Shown piece after piece: positions 57,091 to 64,000 of a stretch of 64,000 nt of DNA; position 1 is the stretch's first letter; each line of letters opens with the position of its first letter. Source of the stretch: Phenylobacterium glaciei (GTDB lineage Bacteria; Pseudomonadota; Alphaproteobacteria; Caulobacterales; Caulobacteraceae); the NCBI RefSeq assembly GCF_016772415.1, contig NZ_JAGSGD010000003.1, forward strand, positions 62,001 through 126,000, in the 5' to 3' direction. The notes under the pieces are model-generated. The model ran no database searches. It was not told the origin of the DNA and was given only the letters and a program-made list of their open reading frames with translations. The position numbers and the translations under genes were made by a program.

Positions 57091-58272
57091 ATGAAGACCT
57101 TCCTGCTGACCACAGCCGCGGCCGTGGTCCTGCTCACGCCGGCCCTGGCCTGCGCCGCCGACGCGCCAAAGATCAGCGGCACGATCGCCGTCGGCGCGAA
57201 CGCCAATGACAACATCTTCGCGACCAATTTCGGCAAGGTCAGCGACACCGTCTTCACCCTGAACGGCGGCCTCAACCTGGCCCGCCATAGCGAGGCCGGC
57301 GACCTGAGCGCCTATGCCCGGATAGACCTGGCGCACTACGCCGACCATTCGGACGAGAACGCCGACGACTATTCGGTCGGGGCCGACGGCGCGCTGAACC
57401 TCGCGTCCGGCAAGATCTCGGCGGGCGCCAGCCATGTCCTGACCACCGAAAGCCGCAAGGTCCGCGTGGCGCGGCGCGACACCGTCAAGCGCACCGAATA
57501 TGTGGTCGACGAGGCCCATGCGGCCTTCGTGGCCAGCGTTGAGGCTGTGCGGTTGACGGGTAAGTTGAGCTATTCCAGCAGCGACTACGACAATGGCCGG
57601 GTGCGCGGCACAGGCGCGTTCGCCCTGCAGGACGACCGTGATCGCACCACCCTAATCCAGTCCCTGCGCGCCGATTTCAAGGCCGACCAGGCGATGTCCT
57701 TCTTCGTGAAGGCTCAGCACACCGGCGTCGACTACGACCTGGCCCCGCCCGCCGCCCGCCACAACCGTGACTCCGACACCGCGTCGGTCACCGGCGGGGT
57801 GACCTTCAACGCCACGGCGGACCTGACCGGCGAGATCGAAGCGGGTTGGTCCAAGCGCACCTTCGACGACACCGCCTTCGCCGATGTCTCCGACCTGGCG
57901 CTCTCGGCCAATCTCGACTGGACCCCGGCCAAGGGAACCGACGTCACCTTCAACGCCTCGCGCAGCCTGGAGGAGGAGGTGCTGACCGGATCCTCGATCT
58001 ATGTGGCCACGGTGATTGGTATCGAGATCACCCATCACGTCAGCGACCGCTGGGCGCTGGGGGGCTACGTCTCCCGCGAATGGGACGACCACAAGGGCAT
58101 CGACCGCAAGGACGACGTCACCGCCTTCGGCGCCTCGGCGGCGTTCCAGGTCAGCGATCGGGTGGAAGCCAAGCTCGCCTACGACTTCACCACCGAGGAC
58201 TCCTCGGGCGCGCGGCGCTCGCCGGGCTATGACAATGGCGTGGTGTCGGTGGGTCTGAAGGCGAACTTCTAG
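57091..58272 (+). CDS. Outer membrane beta-barrel protein (BBP2-like)
   Basis: 393 residues. Signal peptide about 1-23 (ALACAAD), then alternating strands rich in aromatic-ended repeats (LSAYARIDLAHYADH, LRADFKADQAMSFFVKAQHTG, KLAYDFTT) and a C-terminal phenylalanine (VGLKANF), the signal for the Bam machinery. The plan fits the beta-barrel porin 2 family, some of which sit with polysaccharide export, but no such genes are near. ATG at 57091 follows GGGGGATGAGAC. Its TAG shares CTAG with the stop of the convergent regulator. Confidence 0.82.
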   Translation: MKTFLLTTAAAVVLLTPALACAADAPKISGTIAVGANANDNIFATNFGKVSDTVFTLNGGLNLARHSEAGDLSAYARIDLAHYADHSDENADDYSVGADGALNLASGKISAGASHVLTTESRKVRVARRDTVKRTEYVVDEAHAAFVASVEAVRLTGKLSYSSSDYDNGRVRGTGAFALQDDRDRTTLIQSLRADFKADQAMSFFVKAQHTGVDYDLAPPAARHNRDSDTASVTGGVTFNATADLTGEIEAGWSKRTFDDTAFADVSDLALSANLDWTPAKGTDVTFNASRSLEEEVLTGSSIYVATVIGIEITHHVSDRWALGGYVSREWDDHKGIDRKDDVTAFGASAAFQVSDRVEAKLAYDFTTEDSSGARRSPGYDNGVVSVGLKANF

Positions 58273-59198
58273 CTCGCCACCGCCACTCTGCGCGAGGTGG
58301 GCGCGCGGACGTTGGGGCCGATGGCCTCGACGTCCAGCCCCAGCTGGCGCGCGGCATGGATCAGCTGCAGGAACCGCTGGACGATGATCTGGCCGCCCTC
58401 GATCACATCTGGAGATTGTTGCCGGCTCATGGTCGACAGATAGCCGCCGGGGGCGCGCACCACCCAGCCCAGGGCGATATAGCGGACGACCCGGCGGCGG
58501 ATGGTCTCGTGGGGCAGGCCGAGCCGTTCCGAAAGCCCGGTGATGGTGACCGGCCGACGCAGCTCGTCCGGCGGCGGACTGTCGGACCAGGCGTATTTCT
58601 GAGCCAGTTCGCGATCATAGGTGATGTCGCCAGCATTGGCGGTGATCAGGCTTGAGAAGACCAGGGCGTCAAGCATGGAGCCGTGCGGCGCCACACCGGC
58701 CTCCAGCACCCGCAGGATGAAGGTGTCCAGCAGGGCGGCCAGAGGGCCGGCCAGGTCCTTGTCCTCCCTCGGCGCGCCGCCAGGGCCGGGATCGAAAGCA
58801 AATCCCAGGCCCTTGAGATCAGCGATCAGGCCGCGCAGGCCAGCGCATCGCGCCTCGTCCCAGCCCGGGGGGGATGGCCCGGCCTCCGCGGCCACCGTGA
58901 CGCCTGACTCTCCGGAGCGGCTCAGCAGACCCTCGGCCTCCAGGGCCCCGACCTGGCGGCGGGTGGTTTCATAGGCCAGGCCCAGCGACTGAGCGACGGC
59001 CCGGACGCTGATGGCGCCCGGCGGGCTTCCGGCCGGGCGCCGTGACGCCTGACCCACCGCCAGGTGGATAACGCCGCGGGTGAAACTGCCGTGGTGACGG
59101 GTGATCAGGCGATGGCTTTCGTCCAGCAGGAATTCCAGGACGCAGCGGAAAATCAGGCGATTTCGCCGCGCGGTCGCCGGCTCGGAAACGTGGATCAT
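58269..59198 (-). CDS. Regulator with two winged-helix domains
   Basis: 309 residues. Two helix-turn-helix segments of similar form can be seen: ISVRAVAQSLGLAYETTRRQVGALEAEGLLSRSG (about 63-96) and VTITGLSERLGLPHETIRRRVVRYIALGWVVRAPGGYL (about 217-254). Both have the (L)GL-x-ETxRRxV core, so the protein looks like an internal duplication joined by a helical middle. I do not recognise a named family. It is probably a DNA-binding regulator of unknown target; the 212 bp to the divergent adhesin-like gene may hold its operator. Confidence 0.7.
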   Translation of the reverse strand: MIHVSEPATARRNRLIFRCVLEFLLDESHRLITRHHGSFTRGVIHLAVGQASRRPAGSPPGAISVRAVAQSLGLAYETTRRQVGALEAEGLLSRSGESGVTVAAEAGPSPPGWDEARCAGLRGLIADLKGLGFAFDPGPGGAPREDKDLAGPLAALLDTFILRVLEAGVAPHGSMLDALVFSSLITANAGDITYDRELAQKYAWSDSPPPDELRRPVTITGLSERLGLPHETIRRRVVRYIALGWVVRAPGGYLSTMSRQQSPDVIEGGQIIVQRFLQLIHAARQLGLDVEAIGPNVRAPTSRRVAVAS

Positions 59199-59410
59199 GG
59201 TCTTGGCTCTCCCCCAAGCTTGACCACAAGATCACGAACCAAGGCCTTCGCAAGTCCCGATAACAATGTTTTACAAATCAAGAGGCTGTCCTCGCTATGG
59301 GGGACACCCGGAGATTGTGATCATCCACAATCCGGGTATAGCCAGCCTTGCCGCCGAGCTGCCGATGGCCGCTCCTCCTGATCGAAAACAGGAAACATCA
59401 GGAGATTTTC

Positions 59411-59791
59411 ATGCGCCGCCTCATCGTCCTTGGACTGAGTGGCCTGTCGCTCGCCGCCGGCGCCGCCCAGGCCCAGGCCTGGACCCCGCTGACCGCGACC
59501 GGACCCGAGACCATCTTCTATGACCCCGCCACCGTGACCCGCGCGAACGGCGTGGTGACCGCCGTCATGCGGGCGGAATTCAACCCGCCCCAGGCGTCGG
59601 GGTCGGTCATGGTCAGCGCCATGGTGGAGAAGATGTCCATCAACTGCGCGGCGAACGTCTATTCCGACCTTGGCAATATCGCCTACGACGCCACGGGCGC
59701 GGTGCTCTGGAACAATCCGGCGTCGGGCCCCGCCAAGCCGATCACGGCGGGGTCCGGCGCGATCGCCATCCAGGCCAAGGTCTGCCCCTAG
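59411..59791 (+). CDS. Secreted surface-adhesin E-like protein
   Basis: 126 residues from the ATG at 59411 (GGAGA 6 bases upstream). Signal peptide about 1-22 (AAGAAQAQA); the mature part WTPLTATGPETIFYDPATVTRANGVVTAVMRAEF and two cysteines (INCAAN and KVCP) match the short surface-adhesin protein E fold. The upstream 200 bp are AT-richer with possible promoter (TAACAATGTTTTACAAATC). Divergent from the winged-helix regulator, which may control it. Confidence 0.72.
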   Translation: MRRLIVLGLSGLSLAAGAAQAQAWTPLTATGPETIFYDPATVTRANGVVTAVMRAEFNPPQASGSVMVSAMVEKMSINCAANVYSDLGNIAYDATGAVLWNNPASGPAKPITAGSGAIAIQAKVCP

Positions 59792-59844
59792 GCGTGGGGT
59801 CGGTCGGCCGTCCGCGATGACGGGGCTTGGAGAGCGACCCGCCC

Positions 59845-60247
59845 CTACATCCCGTGCATCCCCATGTGGTCGCAGCTCACGGTCGGGTTCATGTCGGCGA
59901 AGGCGCCTTGGGGGTGGGCTTCCAGGCCCAGACGTGCGGCTCGTAGAAGGGGTTCAGGCCATAGCGGTTGGGGGCGCGGCGGACATGTGGGCCGAAACCC
60001 GCTGCCTGCAGGATGGGAGCACCTTCCGGAACCTCGCCCACCCGCCGTTGACATAGTGGACCCCCATGGCCCCGATCCCGCTGGTGTAGGGGATCAGCCC
60101 TCGGCCACGGCCACGGCGACCTTCACATCGTTGAACCGGCTGTTGGCGGCCCGCACCTGCTCCACCAGGGGATTGGCGGTCGCGGCGACCGCGCCACCCA
60201 CCCGCGAACAGGGAAACCAGGGTCAGCGCCCAAGCAAACGTCTTCAT
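59845..60247 (-). pseudogene. Decayed secreted-protein gene with several frameshifts
   Basis: An AAGGAGA site and ATG at 60247 start MKTFAWALTLVSLFAGGW, a signal peptide. The sense then moves to another frame (AVAATANPLVEQVRAANSRFNDVKVAVA, ending in TGA), back to a frame with YTSGIGAMGVHYVNGG, and on to NRYGLNPFYEPHVWAWKPTP and GAFADMNPTVSCDHMGMHGM, ending at the TAG of 59845-59847. Joined, these pieces form one secreted protein of a family I recognise by its GVHYVN and FADMNPxVSC motifs (no function known), with the middle shortened. At least three shifts make it a pseudogene. Confidence 0.75.
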
Positions 60248-60386
60248 GGATCTCTCCTTGGCCCGTGGATCGAGCCGGGAGCGTGGTCTAGCTGGACCAG
60301 AGCTGGCCGTGAGAGGCGATGAGGCCAATTGCCGGGGGTGATCGCGCACTGCCAACCCCCTGGTCTGCCTTAGAAGTGACCCAGTT

Positions 60387-60401
60387 GTTCTTGGTTTGTT
60401 C
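60387..60401. promoter_or_regulatory. LexA (SOS) box upstream of an unknown operon
   Basis: GTTC-N7-GTTC (60387-60390 and 60398-60401), an exact alphaproteobacterial LexA operator, overlaps a possible -35 (TTGGTT, 60391-60396) with TATGCT (60415-60420) 18 bp on. The next genes to the right on the plus strand start at 60485 and 60643. Both are unknown, so this predicts SOS control of them. Confidence 0.68.
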
Positions 60402-60484
60402 TTTACCTTTTGCATATGCTGTGAGATGGTGCGCGATCCCTGCGAGAACTTTCCGGCTCCGCCCGCCTACCCCGAGGCCTCGAT

Positions 60485-60646
60485 ATGAAGAGTTGGCAGG
60501 GAAAGGCGCTTGGCTTGAAGAAGTATGGCCTGTCTGAACGAATTTGGCATGGAAGTCCCGCACCGCTTAAAGCACGGGTTGGAGGTGTCGGGGGCAGCAC
60601 CGGGGGCCTGCTCTACTCCGATCCCGATGATGAGAATGCTCAGTGA
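60485..60646 (+). CDS. Small hypothetical protein (53 aa) behind a LexA box
   Basis: ATG at 60485, stop TGA 60644-60646, overlapping the next gene's GTG by 4 bp. The product (MKSWQGKALGLKKYGLSERI ... STGGLLYSDPDDENAQ) is basic at the start and acidic at the end with no known domain or membrane helix. Evidence for coding is the stop/start overlap and the promoter-like sequence with a LexA box 84 bp upstream. It could instead be a leader peptide for the next gene. Confidence 0.5.
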   Translation: MKSWQGKALGLKKYGLSERIWHGSPAPLKARVGGVGGSTGGLLYSDPDDENAQ

Positions 60647-61011
60647 AGATCAGGCCGAACGCCGAGTTTTGCGCCGCGTTTCCCGACGATGCGATCTGGG
60701 ATGATAACGGCGAGCTTGTCCAGGCCGGGGGACGCAACGTGGCAGAGATGTTAGCTGAGGTTCTTCGGCGGAACGCTTATGAGGTGACGTCGCCGAAGCA
60801 TCAGCACGAGCACGGATGGGATTTCGAGGCGAAGACCCGGCGCGCGAAATTCTGGCTTCAAGTGAGCGACGGCGGCGACGAATTCTCGCTCATGACCCAA
60901 GACTGGACCCTGCGGCTTTGGCCTGATCGGACCCATCATGCCGGGCTGCTTGATATATTGGACTTGGCGATGCGGCAGGACGGGCGATTCAGCCAGATCA
61001 GATGGAGCTGA
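60643..61011 (+). CDS. Hypothetical protein (122 aa), possibly SOS-controlled
   Basis: 122 residues from a GTG at 60643 overlapping the previous TGA. The protein is soluble and mixed alpha/beta: NVAEMLAEVLRRNAYEVTSPKHQHEHGWDFEAKTRRAKFWLQVSDGGDEFSLMTQDWTLRLWPDRTHHAGLLDILDLAMRQDGRFSQIRW. The size and the FWLQVS and W-rich middle recall the immunity-protein class of small cytosolic proteins, but I cannot assign a family. Lower GC at some third positions than the core genes fits a transferred gene. Confidence 0.65.
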   Translation: MKIRPNAEFCAAFPDDAIWDDNGELVQAGGRNVAEMLAEVLRRNAYEVTSPKHQHEHGWDFEAKTRRAKFWLQVSDGGDEFSLMTQDWTLRLWPDRTHHAGLLDILDLAMRQDGRFSQIRWS

Positions 61012-61381
61012 CGACAGGTTCCTGGAACTCCTAGCCCGGTGAACGGCTCGTGGCGGAGGACGCAGTGCGCCGCCAACCATTCTCTGCTTTTCCCTGTTTT
61101 GATATTTTATCTTCCGCCGAATGGCGCGCGCCTGGCGCCGCGTCGGTGGGCTCGCCCCAGAGAATGGCCTGTTCGTCGCCGGCATGTACGTTGGGGCATG
61201 GGAAATAGCGCCCCAAGAACAGGGAGTCGTGCCTCGCCGAACAGGGATCCCTCAGCGGAAGAGCAGGACAGTATCTCGACCGGTCAGGAGAACATCTGCG
61301 GGCAGCACGACACCCGTCGCCGGCGCGCCGTCACTGGGCACTAATCTTGCAGGTTGAGAACAAAGCACGTACGACTTGGTT
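61012..61381. other. Gene-free stretch
   Basis: 370 bp without a convincing gene; the open frames here are short and mutually overlapping. It contains an AT-rich tract (TGTTTTGATATTTTATCTTCC, about 61099-61119), unusual in this window, which may be a promoter or the scar of an insertion. The phrase TTTTCCCT-GTTTT recurs in similar form near 62828. Confidence 0.4.
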
Positions 61382-61885
61382 GTGTCAGACGCAGATCCTC
61401 CCAACGCGGCCTCCGATCCGGGCTTCTTCGACGGCCGGCTGATGATCGATATCCTTGGTTGGGATTGGAACATGCGCATTGCGATTGGCGACCACCCAGT
61501 GGCTCGACCGCAGGGGCGGACCCATGGCCTTGAGTACGGTCGCGACTTCACTATCCACGGCCGCGTCCGCGCACCCCGCGAACTTCGCGGCAAGGAGATG
61601 AAAGTGACGCTGTCACCGTTTGGGCCGAGGGTGCGCTTTGGACAGAGAGGCCTGCAGCAGGTGGGCGCCTTGGCCGAGTTGCCCCCAGGCTCCGACTTCG
61701 CCTTTGAGGCGATGCTCATGTTGCCCGAAGACGCGATTGCCTCCACCGCAACGTCCTTGGCGTTGAGCTGGAAGCATCTCCAGATTCGGATCGGCGACGG
61801 CGGTCCCGGGAGCACGAGCATCGTCGCCTACGACTTCCACGCCAGAATTCCCCCAAACCTCGAAGCCTGGGCGAATGCTGACTAA
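61382..61885 (+). CDS. Unknown protein, first of a tandem paralogous pair (167 aa)
   Basis: 167 residues from a GTG at 61382 (a TTG at 61376 is also in frame; no strong ribosome site). Core: FFDGRLMIDILGWDWNMRIAIGD, DFTIHGRVRAPRELRGKEMKVTLSPFGP, FAFEAMLMLPEDAIASTATSLALSWKHLQIRIGDGGPGSTSIVAYDFHARIPP. No known domain or signal. It shares its order of motifs with the next gene (GRVxAP, LPxDA, LxxxWxxL, DGxG, DF), so the two are diverged duplicates. They overlap by 11 bp and are co-translated. Confidence 0.7.
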   Translation: MSDADPPNAASDPGFFDGRLMIDILGWDWNMRIAIGDHPVARPQGRTHGLEYGRDFTIHGRVRAPRELRGKEMKVTLSPFGPRVRFGQRGLQQVGALAELPPGSDFAFEAMLMLPEDAIASTATSLALSWKHLQIRIGDGGPGSTSIVAYDFHARIPPNLEAWANAD

Positions 61886-62324
61886 AGCGCGGCTAGACTT
61901 CCTCATCGAACTGCGTGGCTACGACGGCGGGCTCGGCCTTATGCCTTGCCCGCCGTCGGTCCCGAAGGCGCACCGCTTTCAAAGCGGTCTCATCTACTCT
62001 CGAATGATCGAAATCGAGGGTCGTGTGCTTGCGCCTGACGGTTTGGCCGACCAGCGGATGCGCATCTGGCTAGACCAACTGGAGAGCTGGCACTTAAGCC
62101 GAAGTGAGCCGCCGCATATCGGGGACATCTACGATCGGACCGGAGAGGTCCCCGGCGGTGGTCTGGAGACCACGCTCTACATTCCCAAGGATGCGTGGCT
62201 CACCGCCATTAGTTGCCTCAGCACAGTCTGGCGGCGTCTCAGGCTGACGGGAGCCGATGGCGACGGTCGAGGCATGCGCCTCGTCGACTTCTCATTCTCT
62301 TCGAGCAGCCTGCCTGCTCGTTGA
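61875..62324 (+). CDS. Unknown protein, second of a tandem paralogous pair (149 aa)
   Basis: 149 residues from the ATG at 61875, inside the end of the previous gene. LDFLIELRGYDGGLGLMPCP, MIEIEGRVLAPDGLADQRMRIWLDQLESW, TLYIPKDAWLTAISCLSTVWRRLRLTGADGDGRGMRLVDFSFSSS mirror the first gene. Identity is low but gaps are few. Both are soluble and could form a heterodimer. Function unknown; neighbours (LexA-box operon, helicase) suggest a mobile or defence-related region, which is inference. Confidence 0.7.
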   Translation: MLTKARLDFLIELRGYDGGLGLMPCPPSVPKAHRFQSGLIYSRMIEIEGRVLAPDGLADQRMRIWLDQLESWHLSRSEPPHIGDIYDRTGEVPGGGLETTLYIPKDAWLTAISCLSTVWRRLRLTGADGDGRGMRLVDFSFSSSSLPAR

Positions 62325-62891
62325 GGATGACCCACTACCGGCCGGGCGGGCCAAATCTCAGCGCTGGCGTACCGACTTCCCCAGTCGCGCTGCAGTACCC
62401 CAACCGCCCCGCATAGGGCCACCGAGCCCACCGCGCGCCTAAGCCGATGGCCGGCGAAATTCGTCCTGCGCCTCGAAAACTATATGGCCGCTCAGCGGGC
62501 TGGATTCGAACTGCTCTCTACGGTCGGCAAATTCGAACAGGGGCACTCCGGTCGTGACGCGCGGAGAATGGGCCCTTGGAAACCACCGCCAACGGCCCCA
62601 AATGGCGCCGGAGAACGCGGAGTAACCATCGCGAATCCACGCCAACCGCCCGGAATGTTGGAGGTATTTCGACTTCCAGAAAGTCGGATGAAAACAACTA
62701 GTTATGGCTGGCGGTGGAAGAGCACCTGAAGGCGAACTCTCGCCCGCCCCATTGGCCCGGCCGGTCGCTACCCGTTGATTTGGTGGTGCGTTACGCCCGT
62801 TCTGATTGCAGTTGCCGACCACCCTGGTTTTCCCTATTTTCTCAAATACGGACAACCCTCCCGATGGAGTCGGCAATTGCAGGGCGACGTG
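62325..62891. other. Gene-free stretch before the helix-turn-helix gene
   Basis: 567 bp without a credible gene on either strand; open frames lack ribosome sites and family features. It contains the TTTTCCCTATTTTCTC tract (about 62829-62844) similar to the one near 61090, and the 12-bp inverted repeat at 62808-62880. It probably holds the promoter of the helix-turn-helix/helicase operon and may mark an island boundary. Confidence 0.45.
62808..62880. promoter_or_regulatory. 12-bp inverted repeat upstream of the helix-turn-helix gene
   Basis: GCAGTTGCCGAC (62808-62819) and GTCGGCAATTGC (62869-62880) are complements with one mismatch, flanking 49 bp that contain an AT-rich tract. The right arm ends 11 bp before the ATG of the small DNA-binding protein gene. 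It may be an operator pair bound by that protein across the promoter (inference). Confidence 0.5.
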
Positions 62892-63056
62892 ATGACCATC
62901 AAGGAGGTGTCCGAGTACCTCAAGCTGGCCGAAAAGACGGCCTATCGCCTGGCGGCCGAAGGCAAGATCCCCGGCTTCAAGGTTGGCGCTTCCTGGCGTT
63001 TCAGGAAGAGTGAGATCGACCGGTGGATCACCGCGCAAGAGCGTGGTGAGGCCTGA
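62892..63056 (+). CDS. Excisionase-like helix-turn-helix DNA-binding protein
   Basis: 54 residues from the ATG at 62892; an open extension of 39 codons upstream is not family sequence. TIKEVSEYLKLAEKTAYRLAAEGKIPGFKVGASWRFRKSEIDRWI is the complete MerR-like helix-turn-helix of the excisionase (excise/DUF) family. As the first gene before a restriction-like helicase, such proteins act as regulators or specificity adaptors of defence operons. It ends 3 bp before the helicase ATG. Confidence 0.88.
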   Translation: MTIKEVSEYLKLAEKTAYRLAAEGKIPGFKVGASWRFRKSEIDRWITAQERGEA

Positions 63057-63059
63057 CAG

Positions 63060-64000
63060 ATGAAGATCATTGATAACGTCAATTCGCTGCTGGGCGATGA
63101 TCTCAAGGGCTCGCTCGCCAAGGGTTCGAAGCTCAAGATCGCGGCCTCGTGCTTCTCCATCTATGCCTACGAGGCGCTGAAGTCTGAGCTCGCCCGGATC
63201 GACGGTCTGGAGTTCATCTTTACGGCCCCGACCTTCGTGCCGACCGAAGTTACCGACAAGGTGAGCAAGGAGCGGCGTGAGTTCTTCATCCCGAAGGCCA
63301 ACCGCGAGAGCAACCTCTACGGCTCGGAATTCGAAATCCAGCTCCGCAACAAGCTGACGCAGCGCGCTGTCGCCCGCGAATGCGCCGATTGGATTCGCAA
63401 GAAGGCCAAGTTCAGGTCGAACAAATCAAAGGCCCCGATGCAGCAATTTGTCTGCGTCACCGGCGCGACAGACGATGTCGCCTACATGCCCCTGAACGGC
63501 TTCACCGCGGTGGATCTTGGCTACCAGCGGGGCGACGCCGTCTCCAGCTTCGTCAACCGGTTTGACGAGGCTGTTCACACCGGAACCTACCTCCAGCTCT
63601 TCAACCAGATTTGGACCGACCCGACGAAGCTCGAGGATGTTACGGCAGCGATCTGCGACCACATCGAGTCCGTCTACCAGGAGAACTCGCCCGAACGCAT
63701 CTACTTCCTGATGCTCTACAATATCTTCAATGAGTTTCTCGAAGACATCGACGAAGACGTCCTGCCCAACGATCGCACCGGGTATCAGGACAGTCTGATC
63801 TGGAACAAGTTGTTCAATTTCCAGCGCGACGCCGCGACAGGGATCATCAACAAGCTGGAGACTTACAACGGCTGCATCCTCGCCGACAGCGTTGGCCTGG
63901 GTAAGACGTTCACGGCGCTTGCCGTGATCAAATATTACGAGCTCCGCAATCGGTCTGTGCTGGTGCTTTGCCCGAAGAAGCTGTCCGACAACTGGTTGAA
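63060..64000 (+). CDS. Phospholipase-D-like/SNF2-type helicase, 5' part (runs off window)
   Basis: 313 residues are visible from the ATG at 63060 (GTGAGG 9 bases upstream). The N-terminal part KLKIAASCFSIYAYEALKSEL...LEFIFTAPTFVP...ESNLYGSEFEIQLRNKLTQRAVARECADWIRKKAKFRSN resembles the phospholipase-D-like nuclease module of restriction-type helicases, though a full HxK motif is not seen. The helicase begins at about residue 260 (LFNFQRDAATGIINKLETYNGCILADSVGLGKTFTALAVIKYY, with Q and Walker A motifs). Full proteins of this type are about 1,000 residues and stand in defence islands beside DNA methyltransferases or nucleases. Confidence 0.9.
   Translation, partial: MKIIDNVNSLLGDDLKGSLAKGSKLKIAASCFSIYAYEALKSELARIDGLEFIFTAPTFVPTEVTDKVSKERREFFIPKANRESNLYGSEFEIQLRNKLTQRAVARECADWIRKKAKFRSNKSKAPMQQFVCVTGATDDVAYMPLNGFTAVDLGYQRGDAVSSFVNRFDEAVHTGTYLQLFNQIWTDPTKLEDVTAAICDHIESVYQENSPERIYFLMLYNIFNEFLEDIDEDVLPNDRTGYQDSLIWNKLFNFQRDAATGIINKLETYNGCILADSVGLGKTFTALAVIKYYELRNRSVLVLCPKKLSDNWL

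Noticed and set aside
62490..62520. GGATTCGAAC resembling the complement of a tRNA T-loop, possible att site
   Set aside because: The flanking five bases cannot form a T-stem and no acceptor stem or CCA is in register, so no tRNA or fragment can be supported.
61085..62845. Recurring TTTTCCCT-TTTT tracts as attachment sites
   Set aside because: Only partial similarity between the two tracts and no integrase in the window.
62439..63038. A 199-codon minus-strand frame
   Set aside because: Opposite the clear helix-turn-helix gene, no ribosome site, no family features.

Overview
The window is GC-rich alphaproteobacterial chromosome, most likely Caulobacteraceae (Caulobacter/Phenylobacterium-like). 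The reasons are an F1 ATP synthase cluster (atpH-A-G-D-C) separated from the F0 genes and preceded by a small secreted protein of the type found in that place in Caulobacter; an mmcB gene behind a GAAC-N7-GAAC LexA box (the alphaproteobacterial SOS operator); a RegB/RegA redox two-component pair divergent from SCO1/SenC; and the linked order rplU-rpmA ... bioY-obgE-proB ... nadD-rsfS-rlmH-envC-ctpA-deacetylase-rppH. Taxonomy is inferred from gene content only. No tRNA, rRNA or CRISPR was seen.

Layout. 1-6627: housekeeping and accessory genes (partial di-iron ferritin-like protein, zinc-ribbon protein with a GER repeat tail, PKHD-type hydroxylase, VOC protein, TrmH-like methyltransferase, BrnT/BrnA toxin-antitoxin pair, DUF4287, Tat-exported DUF885 protein). 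6668-18373: sensory and envelope genes, including a histidine kinase whose membrane domain resembles the plant/cyanobacterial ethylene-binding domain, lipocalin, SOS-controlled mmcB, a frameshifted GIY-YIG gene, RegA/RegB/SCO1, PHA depolymerase, YgjP-like peptidase and PBP1A. 18672-26317: the ATP synthase cluster, with a pseudaminic-acid-type methyltransferase inserted between atpA and atpG, and downstream a two-hairpin guanidine-II (mini-ykkC) riboswitch before a SugE/Gdx exporter.

26621-42102 is a long minus-strand block of translation, cell-wall and proline genes: rplU-rpmA, GNAT, bioY-obgE-proB, a divergent ProA-like dehydrogenase, nadD-rsfS-rlmH-envC-ctpA-deacetylase-rppH-hydrolase. A plus-strand hybrid sensor kinase interrupts it between proB and the ProA-like gene. 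42218-58272 holds a class A beta-lactamase-like hydrolase, a zinc-response locus (CDF exporter and CobW-family GTPase flanking a perfect Zur-box-like palindrome), ExbD, WD40 protein, nitroreductase, MtgA, alanine dehydrogenase, a LysR/azoreductase divergent pair, ParA-like, XRE, CPBP protease, glycosyltransferase, DUF6454 and an outer-membrane barrel.

58269-64000 looks like the edge of an accessory region: a duplicated winged-helix regulator, a decayed secreted-protein gene, a LexA box in front of a two-gene operon of unknown function, a tandem pair of diverged unknown paralogues, and finally a small helix-turn-helix gene coupled to the start of a phospholipase-D-like/SNF2-type helicase that runs off the window, typical of defence islands.

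Three families of long palindromic interspersed repeats (called A, B and C here) occupy many intergenic gaps, and one A copy sits between two C segments.
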